Under the pieces are notes generated by a model, which was given only the letters and a program-made list of their open reading frames with translations, was not told where the DNA came from and did not search any database. 64,000 bases of DNA, from positions 5,208,001 to 5,272,000 of the forward strand of contig NZ_CP087164.1 in the NCBI RefSeq assembly GCF_021172045.1. Direction: 5' to 3'. Positions 59,807-64,000 of the stretch are shown here, one piece after another. This DNA comes from Capillimicrobium parvum. Lineage in GTDB: Bacteria; Actinomycetota; Thermoleophilia; Solirubrobacterales; Solirubrobacteraceae. The position numbers and the translations under genes were made by a program. Within the stretch, counting starts at the first letter, position 1; every line of letters starts with the position of its first letter.

Positions 59807-60831
59807 CCGGTCAACACCGCCGCCGCCGTGTCGCTGCACCCGCGCAGCTCCGCCTTCGGCACCCGTCCGTCGAGCGCGATCGCCTGGCCCAGCCGCCCGC
59901 ACGGGCAGTCGTCGACCGCGACGACGCGGCCGAGGTCCTCCGTGAGCAGCGCGTGGCCCGGATAGCTCTCGGGCAGCGTGGAGACGACCTCCACCACCCC
60001 CTGCTCGCCGCGTGGCGCGGGCGCCCACGTCGCCGGATCGCGGACGACGACGTCGCCCGTGGCGGGCGCGTGCAGCGCCCCGGCCTCGCACTCCACGTAG
60101 ACCGTCCCGGTCTGCTCGGCCATCCCGTAGAAGTTGTGGACGCGCTCGATCCCCGTGCGCGCCGCGACGACCCGGCGGAACTCCTCGGGCGTCACCGCCT
60201 GGTCGGCGAGCGCCTTCCAGCCGCCCGAGTGGATGAGGATCCCGCCGCGCAGGTCGGCGCCGCCGGGCAGGTGCTGCCAGACCATGAACGTGAAGCCGAA
60301 CACGATCACCGGCTCGCCGGCGTGCTTGGCCAGCCACGCGCCCCGCTCCTCCTCGCTCGCGTCGAGGAGGTAGAGGTGGTCGCGCCCGAACGGCGCCATG
60401 CCGAGGATGCCCGCCCCGCGCGCGGTGAACTGCGTGCGGTCCTGCAGCACCGACCGCGTGTCGGCGATGAGCATCGGCAGCCGCCGCGGGCCGAGCCAAT
60501 GCTGCATCGTCGCCGCGAGCGCGCGTGTCTGCGCGGCGGCCGACGCGCGGTCGAGGTAGATACGGCTCGGCGCCTGGCCGGTCGTCCCCGACGACATGAG
60601 CGTCTTGAACACGGCGTCGCGCGGCACGGACCGCAGCTCGTGCGTCTTGAACAGCGAGACCGGCAGGTGCGGGACGTCGGCGGGCGCCGCGGCCGCGGCG
60701 AAGCCCGGCGCGACGACGTCGACGATCCGCCGGTACGGCGCGCATGCCGCGCGGTGGTGGTGGACGAGCCGGGTCAGCTCCGCCGCCAGCCGCCGCTCCT
60801 TGCCGGCCTGGGGCTCGTCGTACTCAGCCAT
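59803..60831 (-). CDS. LuxE-like acyl-protein synthetase
   Basis: 342 residues from ATG 60831, overlapping the AMP-ligase stop by 8 bp. Adenylate-forming enzyme of the LuxE family: FKTLMSSGTTGQAPSRIYLDRA (ATP/AMP loop), HLYLLDASEEERGAWLAKHA, FGFTFMVWQHLP, HNFYGMAEQTGTVYVECEAGALHAP. Activates an acyl group as AMP ester and transfers it to an enzyme Cys for the LuxC reductase. Confidence 0.88.
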   Translation of the reverse strand: MAEYDEPQAGKERRLAAELTRLVHHHRAACAPYRRIVDVVAPGFAAAAAPADVPHLPVSLFKTHELRSVPRDAVFKTLMSSGTTGQAPSRIYLDRASAAAQTRALAATMQHWLGPRRLPMLIADTRSVLQDRTQFTARGAGILGMAPFGRDHLYLLDASEEERGAWLAKHAGEPVIVFGFTFMVWQHLPGGADLRGGILIHSGGWKALADQAVTPEEFRRVVAARTGIERVHNFYGMAEQTGTVYVECEAGALHAPATGDVVVRDPATWAPAPRGEQGVVEVVSTLPESYPGHALLTEDLGRVVAVDDCPCGRLGQAIALDGRVPKAELRGCSDTAAAVLTG

Positions 60832-62074
60832 CGAGCGCCGCGTAGTCGATCTTGCCCGACGGCCGCACCGGCAGCCGCTCGAGCTCGTGGACGCGGATCG
60901 CCCGCGGCGGCAGGCGGAAGCGGGCGGCCAGCGCCCGTGCGTCGGCGCCGCGCTCGGCGTACACCTCGATGCGGTCACGGCCCTCCACCGCGCCAGCGGG
61001 CCCGTCGACCGCCGCCTCGACCTCGTCGAGGTTGACCCGCTGGCCGTAGACCTTCGCGATCCGCTTCAGGCGCCCGGTGACGTAGAAGAAGCCGTCGTCG
61101 TCGGCGTGCCCCAGATCGCCGGTCGCCAGCACGCCGCCGAGGTCGTCGCCGCGGGCCAGGTCGGCGCGGGTCTCCGCGTAGCCGAGCATGACGTTCGGCC
61201 CCTCGTAGACGATCTCGCCGTCGTCCACCCGCAGCCGCCCGCCCGGGATGGCGATGCCGATCGACCCCGCCTTCTCGGCCAGGCGCTCGGGCGGCACGTA
61301 GGCGATGCGCGGGCTCGCCTCGGTCTGCCCGTACATGACGAAGAACCGCGTTCGCGCCGCGTAGCGCAGCGCGACCTCCGGGTCCAGGCGCCCGCCGGCC
61401 TGGGTCATGCAGCGCAGCGACGGCAGGTCCATGTCGCGCATCCCGATGCGCTCGAGCATCGCGTACGCGTACGGGACGCCCGCGAACGACGTGACCTCGT
61501 GGCGGCGCACGTCCTCCCAGAACTCGGGCCGGATGACCGAGTGCGGCGTGAAGGCGATGCTCGCGCCCGCGTACAGGTGCGAGTGCAGGACCGACATGCC
61601 GTACGAGTACGGGATCGGCAGCGAGCCGATCGCCCGCTCGCCGGAGTCGATGCCCAGGTACTCGGCGATCGCCTCGGCGTTGGACAGCACGTTGCGTGCC
61701 GTCAGCCGGACGAGCTTCGGCGACCCCGTCGAGCCCGAGGTCGACAGCAGCACGCGCAGGTCGGGATGCAGCTCGGCCGGCGCGGCGTCGCGCTCGCTCA
61801 CCTGGCGATCCTCGACGACGTAGCGCGGGTCGTAGCGCTCGATCACCGGCCCCGGGTCGGCGCCCGCCTCGAGCAGGACGACGGCATGGCCCGCAGCGAG
61901 CGCGGCGAGGTAGCCGATCGCCGACAGTGCGTCCGGCCCGCAGCGCACGAGCACCAGCTCGCGCCCGGGCATGCGCGCCCCGATCGTTGCGACCTTGTCG
62001 CGCAGCTCGGCGTACGTCCAGGTCCGCTCGCCTTCGATCAGGGCGATCCCTTCGTGTCCGAGCAGCTGCCTCAG
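60824..62074 (-). CDS. AMP-dependent acyl/acyl-carrier ligase, probable CTG start
   Basis: 416 residues if it starts at CTG 62074, which overlaps the SDR stop as CTGA. The first ATG is only at 61972, yet the 34 codons before it encode GIALIEGERTWTYAELRDKV, the standard N-terminal start of this superfamily, and contain no ATG, GTG or TTG. Core signatures: LLSTSGSTGSPKLVRLT (P-loop), FFVMYGQTEASPRI, ATGDLGHADDDGFFYVTGRLKRIAKVYGQRVNLDEVEAAVD, catalytic Lys in RPSGKIDY. Shorter than usual acyl-CoA ligases. Probably loads a carboxylic acid on the operon's ACP. Confidence 0.85.
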   Translation of the reverse strand: MRQLLGHEGIALIEGERTWTYAELRDKVATIGARMPGRELVLVRCGPDALSAIGYLAALAAGHAVVLLEAGADPGPVIERYDPRYVVEDRQVSERDAAPAELHPDLRVLLSTSGSTGSPKLVRLTARNVLSNAEAIAEYLGIDSGERAIGSLPIPYSYGMSVLHSHLYAGASIAFTPHSVIRPEFWEDVRRHEVTSFAGVPYAYAMLERIGMRDMDLPSLRCMTQAGGRLDPEVALRYAARTRFFVMYGQTEASPRIAYVPPERLAEKAGSIGIAIPGGRLRVDDGEIVYEGPNVMLGYAETRADLARGDDLGGVLATGDLGHADDDGFFYVTGRLKRIAKVYGQRVNLDEVEAAVDGPAGAVEGRDRIEVYAERGADARALAARFRLPPRAIRVHELERLPVRPSGKIDYAALDG

Positions 62075-62775
62075 ATGACCATCCCCCCGTCGACCCCGAG
62101 CACCTGCCCGGTGATGTAGCCCGCCCGGTCCGACGCCAGGAACGCGATCGCGTCCGCGACCTCCTCAGGCGTCCCGGCGCGGCCGAGCCCGACGCTCGCC
62201 ACGCGCTCGTCGAAGACCTCCTCGGGCAGCGCGCGCGTCATGTCCGTGTCGATGAACCCGGGAGCGACCGCGTTGACGCGCACGTTCTGCGGCGCGAGCT
62301 CCTTCGCCGCGCTGCGCGTCATGCCGATGACCGCCGCCTTCGAGCCGCCGTAGGCGACCTGGCCGGTGTTGCCGACGACGCCGATGATCGAGGCCACGTT
62401 GACGATCGAGCCGCCCCCGCCGCGCGCGATCAGCCGCGCGCACGCCTGCATGACGTTCAGCACGCCGATCGCGTTGACGTCGAAGACCCGCTCGGGCTTG
62501 ATCATCCCCAGCAGCGCGTCCTCGAGGACGCCGGCGTTGTTGACGAGCACGTCGAGGCGCTTGTGGCGCTTGAACAGCTCGCGCGCGGCCGCCTGCACCG
62601 CGGCGGCGTCAGAGACGTCGAACGCGAGCGCATCGCCGCCGAGCCCGTCCGCCCGCTCGCGCGCCGCCGCCTCGTCGGTCCCGTTGACCACGACGGTGTA
62701 GCCCTCCTGCGCCAGCCGCCGCGCCGCGGCGAGGCCGATCCCGCGCGTCGACCCGGTGACGAGCGCGACGCTCAC
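62071..62775 (-). CDS. Short-chain dehydrogenase, FabG-like
   Basis: 234 residues from GTG 62775, with GGGAGG seven bases upstream. NADP loop VTGSTRGIGLAAARRLA (about 6-22), NNAG at about 87-90, catalytic Ser region VNVASIIGVVGN and Tyr-x-x-x-Lys as YGGSK (about 138-142), C-terminal PGFIDTDMTRALP. Reduces a 3-oxoacyl-ACP or a similar keto group; lying next to an ACP supports a FabG role. The stop is shared with the AMP-ligase start. Confidence 0.92.
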   Translation of the reverse strand: MSVALVTGSTRGIGLAAARRLAQEGYTVVVNGTDEAAARERADGLGGDALAFDVSDAAAVQAAARELFKRHKRLDVLVNNAGVLEDALLGMIKPERVFDVNAIGVLNVMQACARLIARGGGGSIVNVASIIGVVGNTGQVAYGGSKAAVIGMTRSAAKELAPQNVRVNAVAPGFIDTDMTRALPEEVFDERVASVGLGRAGTPEEVADAIAFLASDRAGYITGQVLGVDGGMVI

Positions 62776-62807
62776 GTCGATGCCTCCCGCCGGATCGCCG
62801 CCGCCGC

Positions 62808-62830
62808 GTGTGAGGACCCGCGGGGTCTCA
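62808..62830 (-). repeat. Stop-codon hairpin repeat, copy D
   Basis: On the minus strand TGAGACCCCGCGGGTC then CTCACAC, beginning on the TGA of the acyl carrier protein gene. This copy shows the longest dyad: TGTGA and GACCC pair with GGGTC and TCACA around a GCG loop with one bulge. Confidence 0.88.
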
Positions 62831-63067
62831 CAGCACGACGTCGTAGCGCGTCCTGAGCATCTCCACCGCCACGGGGTAGCTGCTCATGCCGATCACGTCG
62901 TCGGTGTCCATCATGATGTCGAAGGCCTCCTCGATCTCGGCGACCAGCGCCATGTGGCCGAGCGAGTCCCAGTGCTCGTGCTGGGCGTACGCGAGGGCCG
63001 CCCAGTCGGTGTCGCCGGGCAGGTCGAGCGCGGTCTGGAAGGCTTCACGCAGGCGAGCTTCGGACAT
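62828..63067 (-). CDS. Acyl carrier protein
   Basis: 79 residues from ATG 63067. Four-helix ACP pattern; the phosphopantetheine Ser lies in HWDSLGHMALVAEIEEAFDI (Ser of DSL). First gene of the coupled operon ACP-SDR-AMP ligase-LuxE-LuxC-acyltransferase on the minus strand. A dedicated ACP separate from fatty-acid synthesis suggests delivery of a particular acyl group. Divergent from a FAD oxidase across 16 bp. Confidence 0.9.
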   Translation of the reverse strand: MSEARLREAFQTALDLPGDTDWAALAYAQHEHWDSLGHMALVAEIEEAFDIMMDTDDVIGMSSYPVAVEMLRTRYDVVL

Positions 63068-63083
63068 GGCGGGGCCAGATGCT

Positions 63084-64000
63084 ATGACGGCGGGACAACA
63101 CGCAGACTCCGGCGCGCTGGTCGCAGACCTGCAGGCGGCGATCGGCGACGCGCGGCGCGTGAGCACGAGCGAGTCGGTTCTGCGCACCCACGGCGAGCCG
63201 CTCATGGCCGACATGCCGCCCGCGCCGCCGGACGTCGTGGTGTTCGCCCGGTCGCGCGACGACGTCGTCGCCGTCCTGGCCCTGGCCCGCGAGCATGGCG
63301 CCCCGGTGGTCGCCTTCGGGGCGGGCTCCGGGCTCGAGGGCGAGTCGCTCGCGCCGCGCGGCGGCATCTCGCTCGACCTCACCGGCCTGGACCGCATCGA
63401 GATCCGCCCCGCCGACCTGCAGGCGACGGTCGGCGCCGGCGTGACCCGCAAGGCGCTCGACAGGGCGACCGGCGAGCACGGCCTGTGGTTCCCGGTCGAT
63501 CCGGGCGCCGACGCCACGCTCGGCGGGATGGCGGCGACGAACGCGAGCGGCACCACGACCGTCCGCTACGGATCGATGCGCCAGAACGTCCTCGGCCTGG
63601 AGGTCGTCCTCGCCGACGGGCGCGTGGTGCGCACCGGCTCGCGCACCGTGAAGACCTCGGCCGGCTACGAGCTCGGACAGCTGTTCGTCGGATCGGAGGG
63701 GACGCTCGGGATCATCACCGAGGTCACGCTGCGCCTCTACGGCATCCCCGAGCACGTCGTCGCGGTCCGCGCGCCCTTCCCCGACATCGAGGCGGCCTGC
63801 CGGTGCGCGGCGGCGCTCGTCGCGACCGGCGTGTCGGTCATCCGCTGCGAGCTCGTCGACGCCTCGACGATCGAGATGGTCAACGCCTACCGCGGGACGC
63901 GCCTGCCCGCCGACGTCCACCTCTTCCTCGAGTTCGGCGGCAGCAGGGAGGGGGTCGAGGGCGACGTCGCCGCCACGCGCGATCTGGCGGCCGAGTTCGG
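63084..64000 (+). CDS. GlcD/D-lactate dehydrogenase-type FAD-linked oxidase, 3' end beyond window
   Basis: Starts at ATG 63084 and runs open to the right edge (305 residues seen). VAO-type FAD domain: AFGAGSGLEGESLAPRGGIS (pyrophosphate loop, about 84-103), WFPVDPGADATLGGMAATNASGTTTVRYG (about 147-175), TVKTSAGYELGQLFVGSEGTLGIITEVTLRL (about 193-223). Oxidises a 2-hydroxy acid such as D-lactate or glycolate. No signal peptide. The 16-bp gap to the divergent ACP gene leaves no separate promoter region. Confidence 0.9.
   Translation, partial: MTAGQHADSGALVADLQAAIGDARRVSTSESVLRTHGEPLMADMPPAPPDVVVFARSRDDVVAVLALAREHGAPVVAFGAGSGLEGESLAPRGGISLDLTGLDRIEIRPADLQATVGAGVTRKALDRATGEHGLWFPVDPGADATLGGMAATNASGTTTVRYGSMRQNVLGLEVVLADGRVVRTGSRTVKTSAGYELGQLFVGSEGTLGIITEVTLRLYGIPEHVVAVRAPFPDIEAACRCAAALVATGVSVIRCELVDASTIEMVNAYRGTRLPADVHLFLEFGGSREGVEGDVAATRDLAAEF

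Overview
The window is 64 kb of very GC-rich, gene-dense bacterial DNA with many four-base start/stop overlaps, GTG and TTG starts, and no visible rRNA, tRNA, CRISPR array, phage or insertion sequence. The exported proteins with Arg/Thr-rich beta-type C-terminal modules at the left end, the DUF2142/glycosyltransferase/ABC-export locus and the overall style suggest an actinobacterium of the class Thermoleophilia, order Solirubrobacterales (Conexibacter/Solirubrobacter-like). This is inference from protein style, not from a database match.

Layout. 1-4.7 kb: exported surface proteins and a subtilisin-like protease. 4.9-7.3 kb: AraC-type regulator divergent from an NmrA-like reductase and a DUF1772 protein. 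7.3-20.5 kb: a cell-surface glycan locus (DUF2142 membrane protein with an internal 45-bp repeat, GT2, GT4, two methyltransferases, an asparagine-synthetase-type amidotransferase, two sugar-nucleotide epimerases, and a Wzm/Wzt-type ABC exporter). 20.6-32 kb: DUF2252 protein, DHA2 exporter, amphi-Trp protein, diacylglycerol-kinase-like protein, holin/phosphodiesterase fusion, a NarL-type two-component group with an extra single-domain receiver, and an AI-2E/PerM family protein. 32-36.7 kb: glycosyltransferases and an amylo-1,6-glucosidase. 36.9-39.6 kb: acetolactate synthase behind a short Val/Leu/Ile-rich leader ORF, then a potassium-channel-like protein with a confused N-terminus. 39.5-44.4 kb: a second sugar-modification operon (GNAT, methyltransferase, deacetylase-like, WbqC) and an NHL-type secreted protein. 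44.5-50.5 kb: two regulator/target pairs with clear palindromic operators (TetR/DHA2 exporter and TetR/YceI), and, downstream of YceI and an FMN reductase, an ECF-type sigma factor fused in one frame to a class I glutamine amidotransferase. 50.6-57.6 kb: GH15 glucoamylase/trehalase with a stump of zwf behind it, a quinone-oxidoreductase-like protein, a small atypical stretch (TPR protein, SnoaL-like protein, a gene fragment) and an F420/LLM oxidoreductase. 57.6-63.1 kb: a tightly coupled operon of ACP, SDR, AMP-ligase, LuxE-like, LuxC-like and hexapeptide acyltransferase genes, probably making an acyl or aldehyde group for a surface molecule. 63.1 kb to the end: start of a GlcD-like FAD oxidase.

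How it fits together. Much of the window builds, decorates and exports surface glycan: two glycan loci (7-20 kb and 39-42 kb) and the acyl-modification operon near 60 kb. Two of these share the same short hairpin repeat placed exactly on stop codons. The most unusual single item is the sigma-factor/amidotransferase fusion at 47561-48703. The ilvB leader ORF, the hairpin repeat, the CTG-start AMP-ligase and the truncated zwf are also worth checking.
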